A stretch of DNA of 64,000 nt from Panacagrimonas sp963975245 (GTDB lineage: Bacteria; Pseudomonadota; Gammaproteobacteria; Nevskiales; Nevskiaceae): the NCBI GenBank assembly GCA_963975245.1, contig CAXBFJ010000002.1:1-64000 (forward strand), in the 5' to 3' direction. The translations under genes were made by a program, and so were the position numbers. Below the pieces are notes generated by a model. The model was not told where the DNA came from and searched no databases. It saw nothing but the letters and a program-made list of their open reading frames with translations. Positions 56,778 through 64,000 of the stretch are shown one piece after another (within the stretch, counting starts at the first letter, position 1; each line of letters begins with the position of its first letter).

Positions 56778-58010
56778 ATGGCACTGATTGTTCAAAAATA
56801 TGGCGGCACGTCGATGGGTTCGGTTGAGCGCATCGAGCACGTGGCCAACAAGATTGCAGGCTTCCACAGGGATGGCCATCAGGTCATTGCGGTGGTTTCC
56901 GCTATGTCCGGCGAAACAGATCGCCTGCTCAAGCTGGCCCGGAGCATCAATCCCCGTGGCCCGCAGCGAGAAATGGATCACATTCTCTCGACCGGCGAAC
57001 AGGTGAGCACCGGCTTGCTGGCATTGGCGCTGGACAAGATTGGTGTCTCCGCCAAATCCTTCACCGGCTGGCAGGTGCCGATCCGGACGGATAATTCAGC
57101 GGCCAAGGCGCGCATCAGCGATATCGATCCGGAAAAACTGCGTCGCGCCTGCGAAGCTGGCATCGTCCCCATCGTCGCCGGGTTTCAGGGTATTGATGAC
57201 AGCGGTTCGATCACCACGCTGGGACGAGGCGGCAGTGATACCACTGGCGTCGCGCTGGCAGCGGCACTCAAAGCCGACGAGTGCCAGATCTATACCGATG
57301 TGGACGGCGTGTACACGACTGATCCGCGTGTTGAGCCGCGTGCGCGGCGCCTGAACAAGATTACATTTGAAGAGATGCTGGAGATGGCGTCTCTTGGCTC
57401 CAAAGTCTTGCAGATTCGTGCGGTTGAATTTGCAGGCAAGTACAAGGTTCCGTTGCGCGTGGTATCCACGTTCGTAGACGGCCCCGGCACCCTGATTTCG
57501 CTTGAGGAAGACAACGTGGAAGCGCCCCTGGTATCTGGAATTGCATTCAATCGCGACGAAGCTCAGCTCACCGTGGCGGGCGTCCCTGACCGTCCCGGCA
57601 TCGCCGCGGCCATCCTCGGGCCCATTGGTGACGCCAATGTGGAAGTCGACATGATCGTGCAGAACGTCGCCGCTGATGGCACTACGGACTTCACTTTCAC
57701 CGTCAATCGCAATGATTTCGACAAGGCGGTGGAGATCTCCCGGCAGGTGGCCCAGGAACTGGGCGCAAAGGGCGTCAACACGGCCACCAACATCGTCAAG
57801 GTCTCGATGGTGGGTGTGGGCATGCGCAGCCACGCCGGCATCGCCAGCAAGATGTTCCGGGTTCTGGCAGACGAAGGCATCAATATCCGTATGATCTCCA
57901 CATCCGAGATCAAGGTCAGTGTTGTCGTTGAGGAAAAATACCTGGAATTGGCGGTTCGATCGCTGCATCAGGCCTTCGGATTGGAAGGCGAAGGTGCCGC
58001 CGAGGCCTAG
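56778..58010 (+). CDS. lysC: Aspartate kinase
   Basis: 410 residues, monofunctional class. VQKYGGTSMGSVERI is the kinase signature, TLGRGGSDTTGVALAAAL follows, and two ACT domains lie at about 265-405 for lysine/threonine feedback. It commits aspartate to Lys/Thr/Met. In most gammaproteobacteria csrA follows; here only 85 bp separate lysC from tRNA-Ser and no csrA is present. Confidence 0.95.
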   Translation: MALIVQKYGGTSMGSVERIEHVANKIAGFHRDGHQVIAVVSAMSGETDRLLKLARSINPRGPQREMDHILSTGEQVSTGLLALALDKIGVSAKSFTGWQVPIRTDNSAAKARISDIDPEKLRRACEAGIVPIVAGFQGIDDSGSITTLGRGGSDTTGVALAAALKADECQIYTDVDGVYTTDPRVEPRARRLNKITFEEMLEMASLGSKVLQIRAVEFAGKYKVPLRVVSTFVDGPGTLISLEEDNVEAPLVSGIAFNRDEAQLTVAGVPDRPGIAAAILGPIGDANVEVDMIVQNVAADGTTDFTFTVNRNDFDKAVEISRQVAQELGAKGVNTATNIVKVSMVGVGMRSHAGIASKMFRVLADEGINIRMISTSEIKVSVVVEEKYLELAVRSLHQAFGLEGEGAAEA

Positions 58011-58095
58011 AACTTTTGGCCATGGCTTGTCGCATGGCGGCTGGGTCGCTACAATCCGCGCCCGCGCCGGCGGGCCGTTTGCCAACACTGCATAC

Positions 58096-58187
58096 GGAGA
58101 GTTGGCCGAGTGGACGAAGGCGCTCCCCTGCTAAGGGAGTATAGGGTTTATCCCCTATCGAGGGTTCGAATCCCTCACTCTCCGCCA
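58096..58187 (+). tRNA. serX: tRNA-Ser (GCU)
   Basis: Acceptor GGAGAGT pairs with ACTCTCC, D arm GCCGAGTGG, anticodon loop CTGCTAA (anticodon GCT), long variable arm (TATAGGG...CCCTATC), T loop TTCGAAT, discriminator G and encoded CCA (58185-58187). A TACAAT -10-like box lies near 58050. Confidence 0.96.
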
Positions 58188-58341
58188 CTCTTCGAGACCT
58201 GCGCAAGATGCGAAATCAGTCCACGGGACTGCTTAGGGTTGAGAAGGCCACGGAAGTGGCTAGAGTGATTGAGTGTTGAGTAGGTCTGAGTTGCTCCGGC
58301 AATTCGTTGTAGAGTCAGTTTCAGAAGTAGGTTTCATCTGC

Positions 58342-58418
58342 GGGCCCGTAGCTCAGCTGGATAGAGTACCTGGCTACGAACCAGGGGGTCGGGCGTTCGA
58401 ATCGCTCCGGGCCCGCCA
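58342..58418 (+). tRNA. argV: tRNA-Arg (ACG), integration target
   Basis: Acceptor GGGCCCG/CGGGCCC, D arm GCTCAGCTGGATAGAG, anticodon stem CCTGG/CCAGG with loop CTACGAA (anticodon ACG), T loop TTCGAAT with a G-U pair in the stem, discriminator G and CCA (58416-58418). The segment 58374-58385 recurs at the window end. The 3' half seen here is intact and so keeps the tRNA functional. Confidence 0.95.
58374..58385. repeat. Left attachment core (attL) in tRNA-Arg
   Basis: CTACGAACCAGG, identical to 63989-64000. The repeat may run further right, since the second copy is cut by the window end. Near it, ACGTAGCTC occurs twice (58467-58475, 58478-58486), possibly integrase arm sites; ACGTAGC recurs at 63896-63902. 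Confidence 0.8.
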
Positions 58419-58494
58419 TTTTGATCAGTACCTTAAAGCTCACCTAGGGGCGGCGAGGTACGACGAACGTAGCTCAGACGTAGCTCGTTCGCAA

Positions 58495-58953
58495 TTAGGC
58501 CCCGTCGGCCGACCTCCAATCACCTAGGTCGTGATACGGCTCAAGGTCTACCGTCACTTCAGTCGGGCCCTCGATCGGTATGACAGTTAACTCGGCTTCG
58601 CGCGCGTGTACGGCGAAAAATGGGCCACCAGGCTGAGAGTGCATGAAATGCTGCCCCTGAAGCGCGCCGCATGCTGCGCACATATTCGCGTAAGTGGTCG
58701 ATCCAGTTGTCCGACTGAATAGGGGCTGGAAGAGCGGAAAATCCGATAAAACCTGTTCGAGTTCCGGTGAGACGGCAACGATATTGTTCACGTCGCCGAG
58801 CGTCCCGTCTGGCTCACGGCCAGCAAGGCAGATGACCGGAGTCATATCAGCGCATTTCCAGCACTCCACATGAGTGCTCAATATCGCCGGGGACCGTATC
58901 TTCAAGCGGAATCGTGGTCCATGGTCGACATCTTTATCCGTCTGATCTGACAT
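58495..58953 (-). CDS. Small CxxC protein of unknown function
   Basis: 152 residues. Cysteine pairs in ECWKCADM and CAACGALQG suggest one zinc site; NNIVAVSPELEQVLS and FFAVHAREAELTV are other notable stretches. The ATG at 58953 overlaps the integrase stop by 20 bp, so the gene is last in the Rep-HTH-Int-CxxC set on the minus strand. Not recognised beyond that. Confidence 0.6.
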   Translation of the reverse strand: MSDQTDKDVDHGPRFRLKIRSPAILSTHVECWKCADMTPVICLAGREPDGTLGDVNNIVAVSPELEQVLSDFPLFQPLFSRTTGSTTYANMCAACGALQGQHFMHSQPGGPFFAVHAREAELTVIPIEGPTEVTVDLEPYHDLGDWRSADGA

Positions 58954-59986
58954 TTGCCTTATGCCCGTTGGTTGCCTTCAGGACAGAGCCCAGTCCGGAA
59001 GAGAGCGACATGGTTTGCGCGAAGCTCTGCAGGTGCCCTGGCTGGTGATGCGCATAACGCTGCACCATCTGGATGCTGCGCCACCCTCCGAGCTGTTGAA
59101 GCACCAAAAGCGGCGTGCCCGCTCTGGCCTGCCAGGTCGCCCAAGTATGGCGCAGATCATGGAAACGGAAGTTGGGAATTCCAGCTCGCTTCAGCGCCTT
59201 GCGCCAAGCGTTGCCATTCACCCTCAGCATTGGCTCCCCTTCAAACGAAAAAACGTGAGCAGGATGAAGGCCCTTCTGCGTTTGGATGGCTCGCGCCGCG
59301 ACGTCGGATAGCGGCACATCTCGGGCAAAGCCGTTTTTGGCCTGCTCCGCCCGGACATAGAGGCGCGGAACATCGAGGTCCACGTCGCTCCATCGCAGCT
59401 GAAGCATTTCGCTCATTCGCATACCCGTTTCGAGCGCGACCGTGACGACGGCTCTGAGGTGGCTTGGAAGTTCTGCCAAGAGTCGCTGTGCCTCGTTGAC
59501 CGTCAGATGGCGCTCCGTGGATCGGGGCACGGTCAGCAAGCGAATATGCGGCGCCTTGTCGATCCAGTCCCATTCTCGTTCGGCACGACGGAGGATGGTC
59601 CGGACGATTTCCAGTAGACGATTGACCGTCGCGGGCGCAACGCCGTCCTGCTGACGGCGTTTGCGCGCCGCGTCGATCCGGTCGCGCGTAGTCTCTTCCA
59701 GGAACAGCTCGCCAAAGTGGCGGTCGATCCAGCGCAGGTGCAACTTGGCGTCCGCAATCGAGCGATTGCCGGCGGACTCGTCCAGGTAGCGCAACACGGC
59801 CTCGCGCCAAGTACGGCGGGTTCGCGCACCCAGCCGGACTTCATCCCAGAGTTGGGCTTTCATGCGGTCGTGAAGCTGCTGCGCCTTGCAGCGGTCGGCA
59901 GTCCCAGAGCTTGTTTGTATTGTTCGTCGATCGACGACGAGTTTGATCCACCAGTAGGGCGAGTCTTTGCGGCGGTAGAGCGACAT
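58934..59986 (-). CDS. int: Tyrosine recombinase/integrase
   Basis: 350 residues from the ATG at 59986 (GGAGAAT upstream). SPYWWIKLVVDRRTIQ is an arm-binding-type N-terminus; a SAM-like core-binding domain follows (about 60-145). Catalytic residues: Arg190 (ETGMRMSE), Lys217, His276 and Arg279 (HDLRHTW), Trp302 and nucleophile Tyr311 (RYAHH). It lies close to the tRNA-Arg attachment site, as usual for tRNA-targeting integrases. Confidence 0.92.
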   Translation of the reverse strand: MSLYRRKDSPYWWIKLVVDRRTIQTSSGTADRCKAQQLHDRMKAQLWDEVRLGARTRRTWREAVLRYLDESAGNRSIADAKLHLRWIDRHFGELFLEETTRDRIDAARKRRQQDGVAPATVNRLLEIVRTILRRAEREWDWIDKAPHIRLLTVPRSTERHLTVNEAQRLLAELPSHLRAVVTVALETGMRMSEMLQLRWSDVDLDVPRLYVRAEQAKNGFARDVPLSDVAARAIQTQKGLHPAHVFSFEGEPMLRVNGNAWRKALKRAGIPNFRFHDLRHTWATWQARAGTPLLVLQQLGGWRSIQMVQRYAHHQPGHLQSFAQTMSLSSGLGSVLKATNGHKANVRSDG

Positions 59987-60216
59987 TTCGGATTCTCCGA
60001 GTGCGTGCTCTGTCCAACCGTCGCGCAGCCTTTCCAACTGCCGCGGATGAGTTCCAGCAAATCGTCCCGAACAAATACCCAACGCTTGCCGATTCGCGAG
60101 CCTGGGAGCCGTCCTTGCCGCGCCATCTTCTTCGCGGTGGTCGGGTGGATCCTGAGAAGCGCGGACGCTTCTTCAAGGTTCAGGGTGGGCGGATACTCAG
60201 TGAACACTGTCGGCAC
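59860..60216 (-). CDS. Excisionase-like HTH protein
   Basis: 118 residues from the GTG at 60216, preceded by GGAGGGGGG. LNLEEASALLRIHPTTAKKM and GSRIGKRWVFVRDDLLELI form a MerR/HTH_17-type winged helix found in excisionases. The C-terminal 42 residues overlap the integrase start region by 127 bp in another frame, which is unusual and may couple or limit integrase synthesis. The start overlaps the Rep stop by 20 bp. Confidence 0.65.
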   Translation of the reverse strand: MPTVFTEYPPTLNLEEASALLRIHPTTAKKMARQGRLPGSRIGKRWVFVRDDLLELIRGSWKGCATVGQSTHSENPKCRSTAAKTRPTGGSNSSSIDEQYKQALGLPTAARRSSFTTA

Positions 60217-61138
60217 CTTTCCCCCCTCCGGGATGGGGGGTGATGTACCGATCCAGATCAATCAAGCGGCGAGGAGGTCGATCGCCGCACACCTCGTCGA
60301 ACACCGCGAACACATCGCCGTGGTGAACCATGGTGAGCGCGTAGATCGAAGGGCCTGCGGCGGTCTTTACCCACCGGCGCGCCTTGTCGACGGTCATCTC
60401 CGTGACCTTCTTCATCGTGGTGATCTTGCATTGCCGCGCGCTGAGGCCAGCGAAGCACGGGAACGCGCCAGCCAGGTAAGGACTCGGGTCGGTCAGTGCA
60501 TTCCAGGGGATGACGCGATCTTTGCCGCGCCACTCGACTTCTACCCGGAACCAGCGGTTCCCCGGGTCCCCGAGCTGCTTGCCCTTCTCGTAGAGGCGAG
60601 CCAACTTCCCGCTCTTGCGGTTGCCTATGTAGAGCGTTGAGCCTTCCCCTGTGCCCAGGTCATCCCGCAGATGTCGCTTCGGTGGCCTGCCATTGGCGTC
60701 GAAGCCCCCATCCGCCAACCACTGCTTTGCGGTCTCCATGTTGATTGTTTCGCCCCCAAAGTCGTCGTGGGCGAGATCGAGACGGACGATCCGACAGCTG
60801 TGCTCTTCGCCCCAGGCTGCCAGGGCGTCCCAGCACGGGATTCGGGCGCAGCCATGGGCTGAAAGCGATACGTGAACGCTTCCCCGCTGCGAGGACCCGC
60901 CGTAGGCAACAAGGCCCAGGGACCCGCTGTCGCCAATGTTGATGCGGTTGGCGTACCCATTCCAGCCCGAGCCCGTGGGCGCGAGCTCGTTCGTGCCAAT
61001 CCCCAGGAGGTAGGACAGCTCTTGGTCCCACAAGTCAGCCAGCCCGCTCGCCGCTTCCGGAATAGTGAATGACAGCCAGTCCACCAGGGCGATCTGATCT
61101 GGCTGACTTGGGGCGATTGGTTCCGGCTGCATCTCCAT
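60197..61138 (-). CDS. Replication initiation protein, filamentous-phage RstA/gpII type
   Basis: 313 residues (ATG 61138; ATG 61132 is also possible). VDWLSFTIP near the N-terminus, SLSAHGCARI, RLDLAHDDFGGE and RLYEKGKQLGD match the Rep_trans family (PF02486) of inoviruses and related plasmids, which nick DNA for rolling-circle replication. The element may therefore replicate after excision. A cluster of GGGAA/TTCCC inverted repeats lies just upstream. Confidence 0.75.
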   Translation of the reverse strand: MEMQPEPIAPSQPDQIALVDWLSFTIPEAASGLADLWDQELSYLLGIGTNELAPTGSGWNGYANRINIGDSGSLGLVAYGGSSQRGSVHVSLSAHGCARIPCWDALAAWGEEHSCRIVRLDLAHDDFGGETINMETAKQWLADGGFDANGRPPKRHLRDDLGTGEGSTLYIGNRKSGKLARLYEKGKQLGDPGNRWFRVEVEWRGKDRVIPWNALTDPSPYLAGAFPCFAGLSARQCKITTMKKVTEMTVDKARRWVKTAAGPSIYALTMVHHGDVFAVFDEVCGDRPPRRLIDLDRYITPHPGGGKGADSVH

Positions 61139-61144
61139 CTCCAG

Positions 61145-61195
61145 GGGAAGATGGAGGGAACATTAAATTCCCCGAAAAGGGAATGTCAAGTTCCT
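61145..61195. repeat. Clustered GGGAA/TTCCC inverted repeats upstream of Rep
   Basis: ATTCCC (61167-61172) and GGGAAT (61179-61184) flank CGAAAA, and further GGGAA and TTCC copies surround them within 50 bp. Could be Rep or regulator binding sites; it overlaps the end of the next minus-strand gene. Confidence 0.45.
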
Positions 61196-61653
61196 TTTGT
61201 GATCTCCGAGGTCCGCTTGTACTCGGGCTCGGATCCGCTGACGAGTTTCCAAAAGTTGCTGAATTTCTGCGCCAGCCTGAATCCCATGGACCGCTCGGCT
61301 TCGGGGCCTACCTCTGGGAAGGTTTCGCGAACAGAGATACCGAGAATCTTTTCGTATTTGCGGATGGTGGCCTTGGAGTGCGTCAGATACAGAACCTTCC
61401 AGCCGAACATATGACCGAGGAATAGCATTCCAATTGCACTTTCCAACTCTTGCGCCTGGCCCCTAAACCTCTTGGTCGCGCCAACGACGATTTTCGAGTA
61501 CTCGTCCGGGAATGAACCAGAACTCATGAGAAAGCTCGCTTGGAATGGAAGGGAATATTGTACTCCCTCTTTTTTGCCCGTGTGTGCGCGAAGACATTCA
61601 TTCGGCACTAACTTCTGTGCCAGCATCGCCTCTTGCATGAAGTAGGCATGCAT
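61186..61653 (-). CDS. Unknown protein of the integrative element
   Basis: 155 residues from ATG 61653; ATG 61638, 61626 and 61527 are alternatives and none has a strong ribosome site. The coherent part runs from FPDEYSKIVVGATKRFRGQA through SAIGMLFLGHMFGWKVLYLT, KATIRKYEKILGISVRETFP and ends in a Lys/Thr-rich tail. No signal peptide; one possible hydrophobic stretch (GMLFLGHMFGWKVLYL). Not recognised. It is upstream of rep on the same strand and divergent from the OLD-like gene. Confidence 0.55.
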   Translation of the reverse strand: MHAYFMQEAMLAQKLVPNECLRAHTGKKEGVQYSLPFQASFLMSSGSFPDEYSKIVVGATKRFRGQAQELESAIGMLFLGHMFGWKVLYLTHSKATIRKYEKILGISVRETFPEVGPEAERSMGFRLAQKFSNFWKLVSGSEPEYKRTSEITKGT

Positions 61654-61694
61654 GAAGAAGCTTCGAGCAACAATTTTCCGACGGGAATGAAAAA

Positions 61695-63431
61695 GTGACG
61701 GTCAAGAGAATTTCAATTCTGAATCATCCAGTTTTCGATCCGGAAGGATTGGAAGTATCTTCCGAAGCGCCAATCACCTTAGTCATTGGGAAAAATAACT
61801 CCGGAAAATCACGCTTCTTGGAGGTTCTGGAATTTCTCTCCAATACACCTTTTAAAGATATTCCCTGGGATCTCACGTGGACTGGGCATCTCGATGAACG
61901 GGAATTGAAGACAGTATTTCTGGAATCAACGAGTCAAGGGCAGCTTGGGGGGAACCATTGGCATGCACACGGCGCGCACTTTATTGGGAAGTCCATAGAG
62001 TGGAGGACAACTCCTAGAGAGCCCGGAGTGAATCCAAACTCTGTCGTTCTCCCGGAAGATCTGAAGACGAACACAGATCGGGTCGACGCTGCAAGAAGAT
62101 CACATCTCACCAACGCCTTAGCTCGACAAGAAGCGCCCTACTATGGAATGACGTTTTGTGTTCTGTCAGCCGAAAGAGACATCAGCCCGGAGGTTGAATC
62201 TCCACAATTGACGCTGAATCGGAGTGGAAAAGGAGCCACAAACATCATTAGGCGTCACCTTGTGTCATCGAGCGAGGCGTACCCCGAAGATTTAATTCGT
62301 GTGACTCTTCTAGATGGGCTGAACAAAATATTTGGGAGCGACGGAAACTTTACGTCGATAGGCATAAAGCTGCATGACGATACGGAGCCGAAGAACCACT
62401 GGGAAATTCATCTCTACGAAGAAAGAAAGGGAGCGATCAAGCTGAGCGATTCTGGAAGCGGCTTAAAGACAGTTATTCTGGCTCTGCTAAATCTTCACGT
62501 GATGCCGCTAATAGCTAAAGTTTCGCCGGAGAAATTGGTCTTCGCGTTCGAAGAACTAGAGAACAATCTGCATCCAAGTCTCCTAAGAAGGTTGTTGGGC
62601 TACATTGAAGATTACGTTGAGGCGACAGGTTGCAGACTTGTTCTGACGACGCACTCTGCAACCACTTTGGATTTCTTTGGTCGGAAAGACGATTCCGCAT
62701 TAATTCGAATTTCGCACGATGGCAAGCATGCTCATGCTTCAAGGGTTAGAGCGCACTTTGAGAAGTTGGCTGTGATTAATGAACTGGGTGCCAAGCCTTC
62801 AGATCTTCTTCAGGCGAATGGAATCATTTGGGTGGAAGGCCCCTCTGATAGGATTTACGTAAACCAATTGATTCAGGAGTACTCTCAGGGAGCGTTCGAG
62901 GAGGGTATCCACTACCAATGCGCCTTTTACGGAGGGGCGTTGCTTTCCAGAGTTGCTTTCTCCAGTCCCGAGAATGAGATGGGCGAGTATGCAAATCTCC
63001 TTAGACTCAACAATCACGTAGCTTTTGTCGGAGACGGCGATAGGACTGCAGAAGAAGGCCCTGACAGCGAACTGAAAGAAAGGGTCGCGCGCGTAATAGA
63101 ACAGTTTTCGATGGTTCCAGGCGCAAAGATTTGGGTGACCGATCGAAAAGAAATTGAAAACTATCTGACAGCAGAAGCACTCCAAAAGGCCTTCCAAGTG
63201 GAAGATGAACTTCCTGCTCCCGAAGCTCATGAGCGTTTCTTTCCAAGCCAAGCGGAATCGAAAAGGGGGGACTCATACCTAGAGAAGTATCTGAGCCGTC
63301 GAAGCTACGACAAGAACGAGATTGCGTTGAAGGCGGCGCCGCACTTGACGGTGGAGAAAATGGCAGCCTACCCAGATTTGGATTTTTTCTTTAGAGAATT
63401 GATCGAAGCAATATCGGTCTGGAATTCATGA
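61695..63431 (+). CDS. OLD-like AAA ATPase with TOPRIM nuclease domain
   Basis: 578 residues from a GTG. ABC/AAA15-type ATPase: Walker A GKNNSGKS (32-39), signature LSDSGSG (250-256), Walker B FAFEELEN (283-290), switch His320 (LTTHSA). TOPRIM: Glu381 (IIWVEGPSDR), Asp447 and Asp449 (FVGDGDR) and a later TDRKEIENYL. This is OLD architecture, known from P2 Old, GajA and related anti-phage nucleases. No GajB-like helicase or other partner is adjacent on the same strand. Codon use is AT-richer than the chromosome. Confidence 0.85.
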   Translation: MTVKRISILNHPVFDPEGLEVSSEAPITLVIGKNNSGKSRFLEVLEFLSNTPFKDIPWDLTWTGHLDERELKTVFLESTSQGQLGGNHWHAHGAHFIGKSIEWRTTPREPGVNPNSVVLPEDLKTNTDRVDAARRSHLTNALARQEAPYYGMTFCVLSAERDISPEVESPQLTLNRSGKGATNIIRRHLVSSSEAYPEDLIRVTLLDGLNKIFGSDGNFTSIGIKLHDDTEPKNHWEIHLYEERKGAIKLSDSGSGLKTVILALLNLHVMPLIAKVSPEKLVFAFEELENNLHPSLLRRLLGYIEDYVEATGCRLVLTTHSATTLDFFGRKDDSALIRISHDGKHAHASRVRAHFEKLAVINELGAKPSDLLQANGIIWVEGPSDRIYVNQLIQEYSQGAFEEGIHYQCAFYGGALLSRVAFSSPENEMGEYANLLRLNNHVAFVGDGDRTAEEGPDSELKERVARVIEQFSMVPGAKIWVTDRKEIENYLTAEALQKAFQVEDELPAPEAHERFFPSQAESKRGDSYLEKYLSRRSYDKNEIALKAAPHLTVEKMAAYPDLDFFFRELIEAISVWNS

Positions 63432-63438
63432 GTCTTTC

Positions 63439-63464
63439 ACCCCGTATTACTAGACGGGGTTTGT
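63439..63464 (+). terminator. Terminator after the OLD-like gene
   Basis: ACCCCGT, loop ATTACTAG, ACGGGGT, then TTGT: a short intrinsic-type hairpin 8 bp after the stop. Confidence 0.6.
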
Positions 63465-63498
63465 CTGCGCGCTGGAGTCGAGCAAATCAACGACGCTA

Positions 63499-63690
63499 CT
63501 AGTTCGTCTTAGCCTTGCTGTGTAGCTGAATGATTCGGCTTATTTCTGCATCGAGCAGCGCTTGGTCTTTGCGCTGAGCCTCCTCTTGTCTTCGGATGCG
63601 GCGAGCGCCCTCGGGATCAAATTTGCGGCCAACGTAGTTAGCCGGATCTTCTTCCGGGAAGTCCTCGAAATAATCTGACCAATCACCCAT
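63499..63690 (-). CDS. Small charged protein
   Basis: 63 residues from ATG 63690, with AGGAGG eight bases upstream, a near-perfect ribosome site. It begins MGDWSDYFEDFPEEDPANYV and continues into a Lys/Arg/Glu-rich helix (ARRIRRQEEAQRKDQALLDA). Acidic first half, helical coiled second half. Not recognised; converges on the OLD-like gene. Confidence 0.65.
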   Translation of the reverse strand: MGDWSDYFEDFPEEDPANYVGRKFDPEGARRIRRQEEAQRKDQALLDAEISRIIQLHSKAKTN

Positions 63691-63988
63691 CACACGATCC
63701 TCCTGCACGTACGCTGGGAGCATGCCACTTGGTGAAGCCGAACGGTAGGGGATGTACGAATGGACCAGAAGGCTGATCCGCTCAATTGCCCCTGCGATGG
63801 CGAAGCCCCGGGGCCGGGCATTTCCTCAGCTACCACCTGCGCGCCCAGGATGAAGCGCCCCCTGGGTGGGATAAGACATCATCTCGCAGCGCCTCACGTA
63901 GCGCTACGGATAGACAGAGCTAGGTTTTTAGAGATCGGCTCCGCCCCTAAGTGATTGATCTCAATGGCCATAGGGTAGGCGTACAGCC
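63691..63988. other. Right-end non-coding region of the element
   Basis: I see no convincing gene in these 298 bp. It holds a perfect 12-bp palindrome CGTAGCGCTACG (63897-63908), whose half matches the left-end ACGTAGC repeats and the GCTACG of the tRNA core. It probably contains integrase arm sites. Confidence 0.45.
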
Positions 63989-64000
63989 CTACGAACCAGG
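63989..64000. repeat. Right attachment core (attR), truncated by the window
   Basis: CTACGAACCAGG, identical to 58374-58385; the preceding base differs (C versus G), marking the left edge of the repeat. If it is attR, the sequence beyond should continue through the tRNA-Arg 3' half ending GCCCGCCA. Confidence 0.75.

Larger units (their letters stand above)
58374..64000. mobile_element. Small integrative element in tRNA-Arg(ACG)
   Basis: From the tRNA anticodon loop to the end of the window, about 5.6 kb. It holds a tyrosine integrase, HTH excisionase-like gene, inovirus-type Rep, a zinc-finger-like small protein, unknown genes and an OLD-like nuclease. The 12-base direct repeat at both ends supports integrase-mediated insertion. 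The part from about 61.2 to 63.5 kb is clearly AT-richer than the chromosome. No capsid, Zot, coat or conjugation genes are visible, so it looks like a satellite or defence-bearing element. Confidence 0.85.

Noticed and set aside
58273..58527. 84-codon frame on the + strand
   Set aside because: It runs through tRNA-Arg and has no ribosome site.
58374..64000. Intact filamentous prophage
   Set aside because: Only the Rep protein resembles inoviruses; there are no coat, adsorption or Zot-like genes, and integration is at a tRNA rather than a dif site.

Overview
The window is a GC-rich gammaproteobacterial chromosome segment. The evidence is conserved gene order: uvrA divergent from MFS-ssb, pncC-SRAP-recA-recX-alaS-lysC followed by tRNA-Ser(GCU) and tRNA-Arg(ACG), and radC-rpmB-rpmG beside coaBC-dut. 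The exosortase E system, DUF1302 outer-membrane protein, CoA ligases and ketone-carboxylase-like operon suggest an aerobic degrader of aromatics or lipids, perhaps near Nevskiales/Solimonadaceae. That placement is inference only.

Layout. 0-2.7 kb: a truncated lipoprotein with 45-bp repeats, then a 69-aa protein with a VPEID-CTERM-like signal upstream of its probable sorting enzyme, an exosortase E/CPBP-protease fusion. A near-perfect CRP-type site precedes the small gene. 2.9-5.3 kb: SDR-GST-SDR cluster. 5.4-7.9 kb: alkylation-damage operon ada / 2OG-Fe(II) oxygenase / alkB with a candidate Ada box. 8.5-18.5 kb: serine hydrolase, FixL/FixJ-like two-component pair, acyl-CoA ligase, DUF1302 protein, FAH-family hydrolase, HD protein and a LysR-type regulator. 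18.5-21.8 kb: two tandem OmpA-family genes whose 3' two-thirds plus terminator are an 889-bp identical block while the barrel halves have diverged.

22.2-33.8 kb: an eight-gene unit resembling acetone/acetophenone carboxylase (two HyuA-like subunits, a small zinc-ribbon subunit, one HyuB-like subunit) with an alpha/beta hydrolase, a UroD-like protein, a CobW-type GTPase and a feruloyl-CoA-synthase-like ligase. It may carboxylate a ketone and then activate the resulting acid with CoA. 33.8-58.2 kb: mostly core genes (dut, coaBC, maeB, radC, rpmB, rpmG, mgtE, mtnBDC, cysQ, yrfG-like, uvrA, MFS, ssb, pncC, SRAP, recA, recX, alaS, lysC). Three tandem 106-bp repeats, each ending in an intrinsic terminator, start exactly at the rpmG stop codon.

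58.37-64.0 kb: a small integrative element in tRNA-Arg(ACG). It carries a tyrosine integrase, an excisionase-like HTH protein, a filamentous-phage-type Rep, an OLD-like ATPase/TOPRIM nuclease (probable anti-phage gene) and several unknown small genes. Twelve bases of the tRNA anticodon region recur as the last 12 bases of the window, so the right attachment site seems to begin exactly where the window stops.
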